A stretch of 64,000 nucleotides of DNA, taken from assembly GCA_026686845.1 (NCBI GenBank), contig JAIVEN010000013.1:2252001-2316000 (forward strand), given 5' to 3'. The stretch's first letter is position 1. Each line of letters starts with the position of its first letter. The DNA is from Adenanthera pavonina. Taxonomy: Eukaryota > Streptophyta > Magnoliopsida > Fabales > Fabaceae. A model generated the notes under the pieces. It was not told the DNA's origin. It saw only the letters and a program-made list of their open reading frames with translations, and did no database searches. The position numbers and the translations under genes were made by a program. Shown piece after piece: positions 10,429-20,884 of the stretch.

Positions 10429-11286
10429 ATGGCAGCCATTGAATTAAATACAAACTCTCTTCATATGCGTTGCAACAGCTTGCCTTCTGCAACTCACCCT
10501 CTTGTATTGCAATTTGAGGAGCATCTCAACAGATTGAAGTCTTCTGAATCCACTTCTTCTCTAAGGCATAAATTTAGTGGCTTGCAGAATTTGTATGACT
10601 GCACTGATAAGTTGCTCCAGTTGTCAATCAATCAACAAGCCATTACAAGAGAGTGCAGTGAAAAATGGGTTGATAAACTACTCAATGGATCTCGGAGACT
10701 TGTGGATATCTGTACTACTGCCAAAGATTGTCTTCTACAATCAAAGGAAAGCATGCTTGGACTTTGCTTAATCATTCGTAGGAGGAGAGGTGCTGAAGCT
10801 GGATTCAGAATTGAGGTTGGAAAATACTTGGCTTCAAGGAAGAACATGAAGAAGGCAATACGAAAGGCCTTGGGAAGTTTCAAAGTAATGAAAAATGAGT
10901 TTTCTCCAAACAAAGAAAATGACATTCTTAGTCTTAGTATCTTAAAGGAAACAGAAGCAGCCACTGTGAGCACATTAGATTCTTTATTGTCCTTTATCTC
11001 TGATCCAAAGGGACAATCGAAACAGAGCAGATGGTCAGCAATCTCCAGGTTGATTCAACCAAAAAGAATAGCTTGTTACTCTGAGGAATCTGACACAAAC
11101 GAATTTGAGACCGTTGATGTAGCTTTGAAATCTCTCATCAGTCACAAGCTTACATCTACTGAGAAATTTCAAACCTATATGGGAAATCTGGAATCGTGCG
11201 TTCAGGATCTAGAAGTAGGAGTTGAGTGCCTTTCAAGGCGACTAATCAAAACCAGAGTTTCCCTTCTCAATATCTTCAACCACTAG
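10429..11286 (+). CDS. DUF241-domain protein (BPS1-related family), copy 1
   Basis: An intact intronless gene of 285 codons. The protein begins with a short leader containing RCNSLPSATHPLVLQFEEHL, typical of the plant DUF241 family (PF03087), and continues with helical segments: SGLQNLYDCTDKLLQL (about 45-60), LLNGSRRLVDICTTAKDCLL (about 83-103), RIEVGKYLASRKNMKKAIRKAL (about 122-145) and a C-terminal IKTRVSLLNIFNH. No signal peptide or membrane span is evident. The molecular role of most members is unknown. Some family annotations link it to BYPASS1-related proteins, which is only a name link here. It is the only intact copy of the left pair. A TATA box and a conserved upstream segment shared with copy 2 suggest a working promoter. 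Confidence 0.9.
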   Translation: MAAIELNTNSLHMRCNSLPSATHPLVLQFEEHLNRLKSSESTSSLRHKFSGLQNLYDCTDKLLQLSINQQAITRECSEKWVDKLLNGSRRLVDICTTAKDCLLQSKESMLGLCLIIRRRRGAEAGFRIEVGKYLASRKNMKKAIRKALGSFKVMKNEFSPNKENDILSLSILKETEAATVSTLDSLLSFISDPKGQSKQSRWSAISRLIQPKRIACYSEESDTNEFETVDVALKSLISHKLTSTEKFQTYMGNLESCVQDLEVGVECLSRRLIKTRVSLLNIFNH

Positions 11287-13228
11287 TTTGAGAAATTAAT
11301 TAGGACAACCTTGGACACCCTAATTCAATTTTCCCCCATGAGTGTCCTATGCTTGTACACAATTGTAATTAAGGATATGAATACATATTATCTTTATATC
11401 ACAATATCACTGTTTGATCATCTGTCTTCTAACCTCCAAAAATATCAAATTTCCATTTTTGTTCTCTTTCTAAGAATAATGGACTCATTTCTTAAAACAA
11501 CCTTGGAAAATTTGAATTAGAAAGTAAAATAACCCCCTCATACTTATTTATTCAGACTTTAAATGTAATATCTGGACTTACTTTACAGACATGGTTTTAT
11601 TCCTGTCACGAACAGAGACAGTAAAGTGAAGGAGGGTTAGTGGGAGCATCAGTTGAACATAATAATTGAATGCCATAATATTTATCAAAACCCACATGGG
11701 CATCTGTCATTCAAGTCACATCCTATCAAAGCATCAATGTTTAATTTTATAGCTACACAAGTTTAATTGGTCATATTTTATATGCTATTATTGCAGTGAA
11801 CAACGTGGTGGTTGTTTTCACTTATAAGGACAAAACCAATAAGCAACTGGTTATTATATTTTGTCAACTTTCAACTTCCTACTCCAAGGGACATACAGGT
11901 ATGATTATTGCAAGTATGAGCTTAAAGAAAAATATAAGATTCTGATTTGAATGGTCCTGGGAAAGAGACATTGTATCAACATTTCTGAGATGATGAGTAG
12001 ATCTGTGTAGATCTAAATCTACATCAGGTAGTCTTCACTAAGCAGCAGAAAGGAGTGAAATCCCAAGGAAAAAAAAAAAGAATAAAAAGGAATATTAGGG
12101 CTCTACAGTTTCTCAAATTATGCATGTTCTCCTCCAGGAGGCATATTTTTACAGCCAAGTCTTCAGAACTCTCAAGCTATCATTCTTGCATCAAGTCTAT
12201 GACGGTATGATCTGTCTCAAGCTATCTTCAAGTTGCCTCCTGATACTCTTTAACGACGGTTTGCTGCATCTTGTTCTCTTATATGTCATTCTATTTGCTC
12301 CATTTCTCTTTGATCACATTCTTTGTTCTGCTGACGCTAAATGATTGCCATTTTCATCAGAGGAAGATGGCTTCTTAATTCACTTACCCTTTCATCATCT
12401 TGAATTTCAGATTTTACCCTGATACTTTTTAATGGCTGACTATCTTTCTGAACTCAGAATCAGGCCCAAAAGGAAAATTTTGACATAGGCATCATTGGTA
12501 TCATCATCAGCAGCATCTGAAATCAACTAATTGTTTGTCTCTTTTCTTATTACCTTCAAAATAACAGAGTTGGAACATGCCCATTTTCCAAATCTACATC
12601 CTTTTTTTTTTTAAATAACCATATTTTATTGACTATGTCTCATCAGAGTATTGCAGGGCTTCCATTGAAGAAGAACACTGAACAGTGCCAGCTTCCACAT
12701 TGTCTTCTGCATTATTCATTCAACTCATTTTAGTGACTCGTTGTTCCTTAATTAATGGACATTGAATTTGGGGGGGGGGGGGTTGTTGTCGGGGAGACTG
12801 CATTAACATCGCCATCAATATTTGACCAAACTTTGATTCCGGTTTCCTTTGAACTTCAGCTGCAGGGCATACAAGTTCATAGAATAGAGATTATACAAAG
12901 ATGGAAACAACTCTCACGGACATCAAATTTTGATCCCCACACCAATGGCATAGGCATTATTGTGATTTCCAACTCAAAAACTGAGGAATGAGTTGGCAAG
13001 TTTGGTGTATGGGAAGCATTTAGCGAACAATGCAAAGGCAGCTCTAAGAATCATATCAAGATGATATCATTGCATGCCCATTTTGTGACATTTCAAAACA
13101 AAAATATTCTTTTTGTCTCCCTCTAATCCTTGGCTATATAAGGAGAAGATGCCAACCACAGAAACACACAAATTCAGAACAAATTGTATATACATCATCT
13201 TCTAACCTTTGTTTTCTGAGAATATAAA
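11287..13228. other. Duplicated intergenic unit between DUF241 copies 1 and 2
   Basis: Contains the 3' flank of copy 1 and repeats of the blocks seen at 8743-10428, in order. The ATTAATGGACATTGAATTTG block at about 12752 is followed by a run of 13 G (12770-12782), absent from the paralogous block at about 9920. No independent gene seen. Confidence 0.6.
13136..13144 (+). promoter_or_regulatory. TATA box of DUF241 copy 2
   Basis: TATATAAGG 93 bp before the ATG, in the same context as at 10341. The promoter segment survives although the gene is broken. Confidence 0.65.
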
Positions 13229-14100
13229 ATGGCATCCTTTGATTCAAGCTTAGAGAGCTCTCTGCATATACGATCTAACAGCTTCCCCTCTGCACCTCAC
13301 CCTCTTGTATCACAGTTTGAGGAGCATCTTAACAGATTGAAATCTTCGGAATTCACTTTTTCTTCTTCATCTCAAAGCCACAAACTTAGTGGTTTACAGG
13401 ATTTGCATGACTGCATTGATAAGGTGCTTCAATTACCAATCATCCTACAAGACTTTGCAAGAGAATTCAGCAACAGAAGTGTTGATGAACTACTTGATGG
13501 GTCTCTGAGGCTCTTGGATATCTGCAATATTGCCAAAGATTTCCTGCTGCAATCGAAGGAAACTTGCAAGAACTTCATTCATTCATACGCAGAAGGAGAG
13601 TTGTGGAAAATGGACTCACAATTGAGGTTGGAAAATATTTGGCTTCTAGGAAGAAGATGAAGAAGGAGATTTGTAAGGCCTTGAGAAGTTTCACAGGAAT
13701 TAAAAAGAAACTCATAGTTTCTTCTTCAAACAAAGAAAATGATATGCTTAGCATGTTAAAAGAAGCAGAAGAAGTCACTGTGAGCACGTTAGAATCTTTG
13801 TTGTACTTCATCTCCAATCCAAAGGGACAATCAAAGCAAAGCAGATGGTCAGCAATCCCCAAGATGATACAGTCAAAGAGAGTAGCTTGTGACTCTCGAG
13901 AATTAGTCACAAATGAATTCGAGAAGGTAGATGCAGCTTTGAAGTCTCTCATCAGTCACAAGCCAACATTTTTTGACAATGTCCAAAGCCATTTGGAAGA
14001 TTTGGCCATGTGCATTCAAGATCAAGAAATAAGAGTTGAATGCCTTTCAAGGTAACTTATCAGAACCAGAGTTTCCCTTCTCAATATCTTGAATGACTAG
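13229..14100 (+). pseudogene. DUF241 copy 2, frameshifted and prematurely stopped
   Basis: The start codon and first 110 codons align with copy 1 (RSNSFPSAPHPLVSQFEEHL). At about 13560-13566, right after the LLQSKE segment, the frame shifts (one extra base or two lost compared with copy 1). The remainder continues in the frame covering 13564-14055 (IRRRR, IEVGKYLASRKKMKK). A second lesion turns the arginine codon CGA of copy 1 into TAA at 14053-14055, 15 codons before the ancestral stop at 14098-14100 (the downstream VSLLNILND tail is still readable). Apart from these two lesions the sequence is well preserved, so inactivation looks recent. A low-abundance truncated product cannot be excluded. 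Confidence 0.85.
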
Positions 14101-14480
14101 TAAAAAGAAAAGAAAAATTTCCCTTGAGTGTTTCACAATTGTAAATAAGATCAAATCATATTATTGAATATATATATATATATATTATGATTTTGTCATT
14201 CTCCCATCTTTACTTCAAATCTCCATCTCCAAAGTATTTGGTTGTTGATGTGTCTATTTTATGCCTTCAAAATACCCACATTTTATACATATTCTCATCT
14301 CAATATATCATGATTTGATATTTTTTAGCATGATCCTACATAATTTAAATTATATTTGCATCACAGAAATATTTATGAATAGTTTTGAGCAAAGCATGTC
14401 CAAAAAGGAAGAAAAGAATACTGAATTGCGAACTTATTTGGCCAAGCATGAATTCTCACCCACAGCCGGGTGAGAAGGCA
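14101..14480. other. 3' flank of DUF241 copy 2 with TA microsatellite
   Basis: AT-rich with a TA dinucleotide run at about 14167-14185. No gene seen. The retrotransposon LTR begins somewhere near its right edge. Confidence 0.4.
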
Positions 14481-14499
14481 AAGCAGAATTGGTTATACG

Positions 14500-15653
14500 A
14501 ATAGACTCGGCGCCAGGTCAACAAAGAAGGGCACTTAGCCGGCATTGGGTGGTCTCATTCCTTGAGATATGACTTGTTGGAGTTGGCGCTAGGTGGTCTC
14601 GTTCCTTGAGACATGATGCATTGGAGCTGGCGCTGTGTGTAGAAAAATAAGCTGGACATAGCATTAGCTCGTTATTGTAGAACAATGTGCTTTTTACGCG
14701 GTTTTGTGATCTTTGTGGAATTTTATAGGCTTCTAGACCTCCTCTATATAAAGAGACGTGAGAGAAATATAAAAACATATTCAGTCTAGCACCCAGAGGC
14801 CAGAAAACATGATTCTGAGGCTTTTGGAGCACTAGAAACAATCAAAGGGCGGAGAAAGAGCAAGAGATTGAGGGAGTTTTTTAGCAACCTTCGAGTTTCT
14901 TCCTTTCTACCTTTTTCTTTTGTAACCTTTGTTTAATGATTTGTGGTTCCATTTGTGTTGAGATGACTATTTCTATGGATTGTTAAATCCTCAGTCAAGG
15001 ATAGGGATATAGCATGATTGGGATTAACTCAATTCTAATTTTCTGATTATAACTTTGGGATTTGAGCTTTAATATGTATATTTGATTTCTTTATTTTCTT
15101 CCATTATATCTGTCTTCTTTGCTCTATTATTGATTTTGTGACTGACCACAATAAAATCTAATCTGTAGGTGAGCTTTAAGAACTGAGAGGAGAAGAGCAA
15201 GTCTAGACTTAGGAAGACAGACATAGATAACTGAACTAGAGATAGATTTAGTATTTTACAATGACTTAGGTTGTAGCTTCATGATTTGGTTAGATATGTG
15301 TATTATACGAAAGCGAATTCGACTCTAATTAACACGGACTAATATGCTGAGAGGTGATTAGAACATAATGGACACACTATCACTATAATTGCATAGAGTC
15401 TAATCAAAAAAGTGAATTGAGTTATCCCGGTAGGTGAACCCTGATTCCTTGACACTTCTAGTAATTAAATTAAACTTAGACCTTGAATTTTTTGCTTTCC
15501 TTTTTAATTTTCAGTTTCCCAATTGAATTGTTATTTGTTTTTGGATTAAAAATTGTGGACTGGTAAATTTTACTACTTCCCTTGGGTTCAACTTCGGAAC
15601 ACTTTGGATTTTTTATTGCTACTATAGATCCTATATACTTGTAGAACCGATCA
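14500..15653 (+). repeat. Probable 5' LTR of the Ty3/gypsy element
   Basis: A transcription-type TATA (CTATATAAAG at about 14741) precedes a long leader, and the right edge AACCGATCA is followed directly by a primer-binding-like site. Two copies of a GGTGGTCTC.TTCCTTGAGA motif occur at about 14550 and 14590. The left edge is not fixed because no 3' LTR exists in the window to compare. Confidence 0.5.
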
Positions 15654-15655
15654 AG

Positions 15656-15678
15656 TTTTTAGTGTCATTGCTAGGGAG
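15656..15678 (+). promoter_or_regulatory. Degenerate primer-binding site of the gypsy element
   Basis: TTTTTAGTGTCATTGCTAGG is a decayed form of the TTTTTGGCGCCGTTGCCGGG-type site found just after the LTR of Athila-like plant gypsy elements. Confidence 0.55.
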
Positions 15679-15829
15679 GTCAATGGATTTATTAGTCCTT
15701 TATTTTTAGTCCATTAAAAAAAATCTTTTTCTTCACATTTTTATGATCTAAAAGTCTTAATAATACTTCTGAGTTGATTACTATTAATCCTAAAATTGAA
15801 CGTGCTTGCAGGGAGAACCGAGCTAGAAA

Positions 15830-18625
15830 CAGGAGTGAGATGGCTAATGAAGTAGTGCCTGGTGGGGCTTAAGCTAATCTACTTTGGAGGGATGCAGATA
15901 AACCTACAATTTATGACAACCCATTGCGCATCAGGCTATCTGACAATGTCGAGAACTATGAGTTTAAGACCATACACTTAAACTCACTAAAACAATTTCA
16001 TGGGCGTATAGGTGAGGATGCATTGGGCTTTCTCAAAGATTTATATAATATGATCAATCAACTTCCTCTGAATGGCCTCATTGTGGATGAACCTAAAATG
16101 AGATGCTTCAACCTTTGCTTGAAGGATAATGCACGATGATGGTTACTCAATCTATTTGAGGACTCTTTGACATCATGGAGGGAGATTTATGATGCTTTTA
16201 TAGATAAATTTTATTCTCCTCAAAGAACTGTAGATATGAGGTACAAGATTTATCTTTTTCAACAGTTGGAAGGCGAGTCTTTTTATAACACATGAGATCG
16301 CTTTAAGGATCTTTTGAATGAATGTCCACATCATGCGTTTAATGATATGATGGTGTGTAAGTTGTTCTACAACGCTCTATGTCTTTCTTCTTAGTCTCTT
16401 GCAGATATAGCTACAAGGGAAGATAATTTGACAGCTGACAAGATGATGGATGTTTATGAAAGAGTGGCAACTCAGACTAGGCAAAAGGGAGTGAGAAGTA
16501 GATGAGTACTAATATATGAAATTAACTCTCACTTTGATGTGTCTGCCCAGCTTGAAAAGTTGAATCAATATATTGATCTCCTCTTTCAATAACAAATCAA
16601 TACCACTTATCCTTCTGGAGCTGTCTGTGCTGCTTGCGGTGGTTCTGATTATACCATTGATGCCTGTGTCTATGTAGTTCAAGGAGAAGTCAATTATATG
16701 GGTTCCAATACTGAGTGTCCACAGATTCCGCAAAGGAAGAATAATCCTTTTTCTAATACTTACAATCCAGGGTAGAGAAATCATCCGAACTTTTCTTGGA
16801 AAAATCAAGGAGGACAGAGGCCTTTTATTCCACCAGGGTTCCAACAGAAAGCATTACCATCTAATGTACAATCTGTGCCTATCGAGGAAAATGTCTAACT
16901 TGGAAGACTTAGTCACTAAACTTGCGACTAGTCAGCTGGTTAGCAGTAAAAATATTAAGTACATCAACAAAACTTCGAAGCAATTTATGGCTGGCTAGGC
17001 TACTACCAATAATGCTGTACAAGTTGCCATTCATAACTTGGAGACACAGATGGGTCATCTAGCAAACATGGTAGTTGAAAAGGTTCAAGGCCAATTCCTT
17101 AGCAACACTAAAGTTAATCTAAAAGAAGGAGTTATGAAAATTACTCTTAGAAGTGGCAAAGAGTTTAAGGAAGAGATGAAGAAAACTAAGAATAAAAATA
17201 AAATTGAGAGTGCTGAGAAAGGTGAAGCTGAGGAGAGTAAGAAAACCCCAAAGGCTGACAGCGATATTTAAAAGGAATCTCCTTTCACTGATGTGAAGCC
17301 ATATGTACCCCCTATTTCTTTTCTTTAGAGGCTTCAAAAAAAAAGGGCAAGATGCTAATTTCAAAGATTTCTAAACATATTCAAGAAGATCCATATTAAT
17401 ATACCTTTCATTGAGGTTTTAACAAAAATGCCTTCTTATGCCAAGTTCCTCAAGGAAATCATGTCCAACAAAAAGAGGCATGAGGAATATGTTACTGTGC
17501 AATTGAATGGGGAATGTAATGTGATATTACAGAATAAGCTTCTACCCAAGCTAAAAAATCAGGGAGTTTCTCTATACCTTGTGATATTAGTTCCGAACTA
17601 TTAAAAATTGTTTACGTGATTTGGGTGCAGGTATTAATATGATGCCTTATTCTATTTACAAGATGCTTGGGATAATTGATATGAAACTCTCAAATATGAC
17701 TCTCACCTTTACAGATAAATCAATTAAGTACCCAAGAGGAATAGTTGAGGACGTGCTTATTAAAGTAGGTAAATTAATTATTCCCACTGATTTTGTGGTA
17801 CTTGATCTAGAGGATAATATTAATGTGTCTCTTCTTCTTGGGAGACATTTTTGTTAACTGATGGTGCTTTGATTAATGTTCCTACTGGAAAATTAATTTT
17901 TAGAGTAGGTAATGAAAGGAAGGAATTCCAATTTGTTAAAACTGTTAATTTTCCTGTGTTTGAAGAGTCTTGTTTTAGCATTGATGTTATTAATACACTT
18001 GCTCATGAATGTTTTGATAAGCATTTTTATGAGGATCCCTTAAAAGCATACATTGCATTGAATTTAAATGAAAAGGAATTATAGGTAAATTTGATTGACA
18101 CTGTTATTAGATTTGAAGGTATAGGTTATATACCACACACTAAACTATTTGAAAATCTAGGAAAAGGTGCTCCATTACCTCTTTCTTCTGAAAAGTCACC
18201 ACCCAAAGTTGAATTTAAATAGCTTCCCTCTCATTTGAAATATGTTTTCTTGGGTGATTCTAATACTTTTCCTGTTATAGATACTGCTGAGTTGAATTTT
18301 GAACAAGAAGACAAATTGTTGAGAGTTTTGAGAGAGCATATGTCTATCATCGGGTGGTCTATTTCTGACATAAAGGGTATTAGTACCTCTATCTGTGTGC
18401 ACAGGATATTGATAGAAGAAAATCACACTCCAAAAATGCGAAGTCAACAAAGGTTTAATTCGCACATGAAGAAAGTTGTGAGAGCTGAAGTATTGAAGCT
18501 TATAGATGTATTATTTATCCTATTTTTGACAGTCTCAGGCTAAGTCCTGTGCAGTAATTCCGAAGAAGGAAGGTTTGGCTATGGTGTCTAATGAAAAGAA
18601 TGAGTTGATTCCGACAAGAGAAATG
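15830..18625 (+). mobile_element. Decayed Athila-like Ty3/gypsy element (gag, protease, start of RT)
   Basis: Frames in order: a gag segment at 15924-16510, broken by stops (LKQFHGRIGEDALGFLKDLY, a W-rich capsid part and ATREDNLTADKMMDVYE); a lysine-rich spacer at 17038-17271; an aspartic-protease segment at about 17610-17900 with DLGAGINMMPYS as active-site motif; and the start of reverse transcriptase at 18220-18620 (KLLRVLREHMSIIGWSISDI, then SPVQ..PKK, NEKNELIPTR). Homology stops at about 18620, well before the RT catalytic box. No integrase or 3' LTR is present. Many stops and frameshifts make it a dead, 3'-truncated copy. Confidence 0.8.
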
Positions 18626-18774
18626 ACAGTTGCAAACACTAATGAGATGAAGGAGGTGTTTAGATATTGCACAACAAATGGGAAAGAGTAAGTTTAGCAA
18701 TATTAATTTTGTTAACTACACAACTAATTGTAAATGCTTAATTATGTGGTCATTGATTGATGTAATAGGTAAAT

Positions 18775-19937
18775 TGTCAATATTGATGGGCTCATACTCA
18801 CAAGAGCTGATTGTGAGTGTCTAGGGATAAGAAGATGGTTAAAAGTTCATGTGAGTGTATTCTCTAGAATGATATTGTAGTTGGAAATTGTTATATTTGC
18901 TGTTTCTTACTTCAATGAAGGTTTTCAGATATTATCTGTGATTGGAAGAATATTGGTTCAAGACCAAAAGGAAGAACATAGAGTTGTGCAGCGCCATATT
19001 TTCCCCTCAGAGCTGATGGTAATGTTTTGCATTGAATATTTTTTCATTTCTGTAAACATTGTTCTTACATGATATATAATATGCATTAATATGAACTGAT
19101 CTGAATGAATAATTATTTTGAAAATAGCAACGAATGACTTCGAGGCAATGGAAAGTAGAGAACGACTTAAAATTCATAATGCCAGAATATGTAAGGTATA
19201 ATATAGGGGATTGTCAATTTATTTTTGTACCGGTGTGTCACGCACTACACTGGTTTTGCTATGTTGTGGAAGTGAAGACAGCTACAATGTATGTTTTGGA
19301 CTCACTATATTCAAGGAAGTTTTGTGAGGACAAGACTTATAGGAGAAAGGCTTCAAAAAAGAATCCTATAGCAATGGGAATAAACTTAATGAGCAATTTC
19401 GTGGTATGACTTGAAACAACATCTAAAAATCATTTTTTTCCATGTTACTAATGTTTTTAATAATCTATGACTTTTTAATGTCCATAGAAACAACACATTG
19501 AAGACATACTGAGATTAGTCAAACCAGGTGTTCTTGGAAAGAACCACAGTTTGGAATTGAAATATCTCTAAATGCATCCACAACCAATCAAGTAAGTGGC
19601 ATCAATGATTAATTCATTTACGTTTATGCCTATCTGTGCTATTTTTTATTGAATGCTTGTAATTTTTGTAGTGATGATTGTGGAGTGATTTTGATATTAT
19701 GGCAACAGCATTGGACCAACACCCCAAATAAAGAGTGGGGTGGTTACACTAGCCCCAACTTAACAATGGTTAGTGGTTTTGTCATGATTCATATTATGTA
19801 TACTAGTTTATTATCATTTGGCCTATAATGGAGTTTCATGGGTATTATCATTTTGTTCGTGTAGGAGGAAGTGGATAATATGCAACGTGAGTTGGTGAAT
19901 TGGTTGGTAAAACATCCACGTAACCAACTGTGCTAAC
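18775..19937 (+). pseudogene. Ulp1-type (C48) cysteine protease gene, decayed
   Basis: Five or six exons can be followed: about 18790-18850 (GLILTRADCECLGIRRW), 18931-19018, 19129-19403, 19488-19590, 19672-19768 and 19865-19937. The catalytic histidine lies in HWFCYVVEVK and the aspartate in YVLDSLYS (third exon). The nucleophilic cysteine lies in DDCGVILILWQQHW (fifth exon). This is the His-Asp-Cys order of SUMO-specific Ulp1 proteases. The fourth exon contains an in-frame TAA and the first lacks a clean acceptor, so it is a pseudogene. Such domains are carried by some plant MULEs, and the position left of the MULE-B tandem array and transposase fits that. Linkage to MULE-B is inference because no left TIR was found. 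Confidence 0.7.
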
Positions 19938-20189
19938 AAGTGTTGACCTCTATTTCAAACCCCAAGGAACTCAAAAGGCAGAGGCTGAAGGCATAAACAA
20001 GTTGCCAATATTGCTGTGTGAAGCTTGGGTATGATGGGATGTGTTGTGGAACTGGAGCAGATAGTTTTGATAAAGAAACTGAACTCGTGTGTAGAGCGAG
20101 TAATATAGAGGAAGGGGTAGAAGTCGTTGATGGAGTTATGAGAACTGATAACTGCCTGTATTCTGAATTAATTCATAGAGTTAGCATAT

Positions 20190-20439
20190 CAGGAAGTTAG
20201 CATAGTTGTGGGAGATGAGAACAAGGCCAAAGCTGTTCCAGGTGAAATCTGTTTAAATCAAAACCTCTCCAACTTGCCTAGGCTTACTGTGTTGTACAAG
20301 TTTGGGGGCATTTACATGGATGCGGATGGTGAAGAAACTAGGGCAAATTAAAAAGGAAAGTTTTGCAATGCACTTATGGAACAAGCGAAGTAGGAAGCTA
20401 GAGATAGAAAAGGGAAGCATTGTTAATAGTATCATATAA
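20190..20439 (+). pseudogene. Fragment of an A4GALT-like (GT32/Gb3-synthase) glycosyltransferase
   Basis: The first part reads NQNLSNLPRLTVLYKFGG, then IYMDADG, the region around the DXD sugar-nucleotide motif of alpha-1,4-galactosyltransferase-like proteins. After a frame change at about 20327 the second part reads SFAMHLWNKRSRKLEIEKGS and ends with a stop, which matches the C-terminal block of the same plant family. The whole middle of the protein is missing, so this is an internally deleted copy. It lies between the Ulp1 pseudogene and the tandem array, as expected for a gene piece captured by a MULE. The source gene is not in this window. Confidence 0.65.
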
Positions 20440-20884
20440 AGTTTTTGTATTTTTTGCAACTTAGTTCTGAAGCTTGTAATTGAAGGGCTAAATAGAATTT
20501 TTATTCCTATAAAGTTGTCTATATTGTATGCATTATAAGTGGATATGGAGTAATTGTAACTAGATCCATTCGACCATGTTGTTTGAATATAATTGAAAAT
20601 AAAGTGGTTGCCTTTGGCCGTTATATAGTGGTTTTGTTATATGTCTTTCAGAATCTGGAAAGATTAGGGTAAGCGGTGAACATGTTGTGTTATGTCATTT
20701 CTCCTTAAAACTGAATGGACGACATGTCTGGAATTTCATTGCATTTTGAATGTGGAAAGTGGGATTTCATTGATTGATTTTCGAAAAGAATGGACAAAGC
20801 TGATCTTGTTTATGCCAATTAAATTCTGAAAGTGATCTCTCAGCTTCCTATCTTAATAGAGCACCTACTCTCTTCCCTGCATGT
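20440..20884. other. Spacer between glycosyltransferase fragment and array
   Basis: No open frame, TIR or known repeat recognised. Confidence 0.4.

Noticed and set aside
12120..12344. 74-codon hydrophobic frame
   Set aside because: Lies in the duplicated DUF241 intergenic unit; the paralogous block does not conserve the frame.
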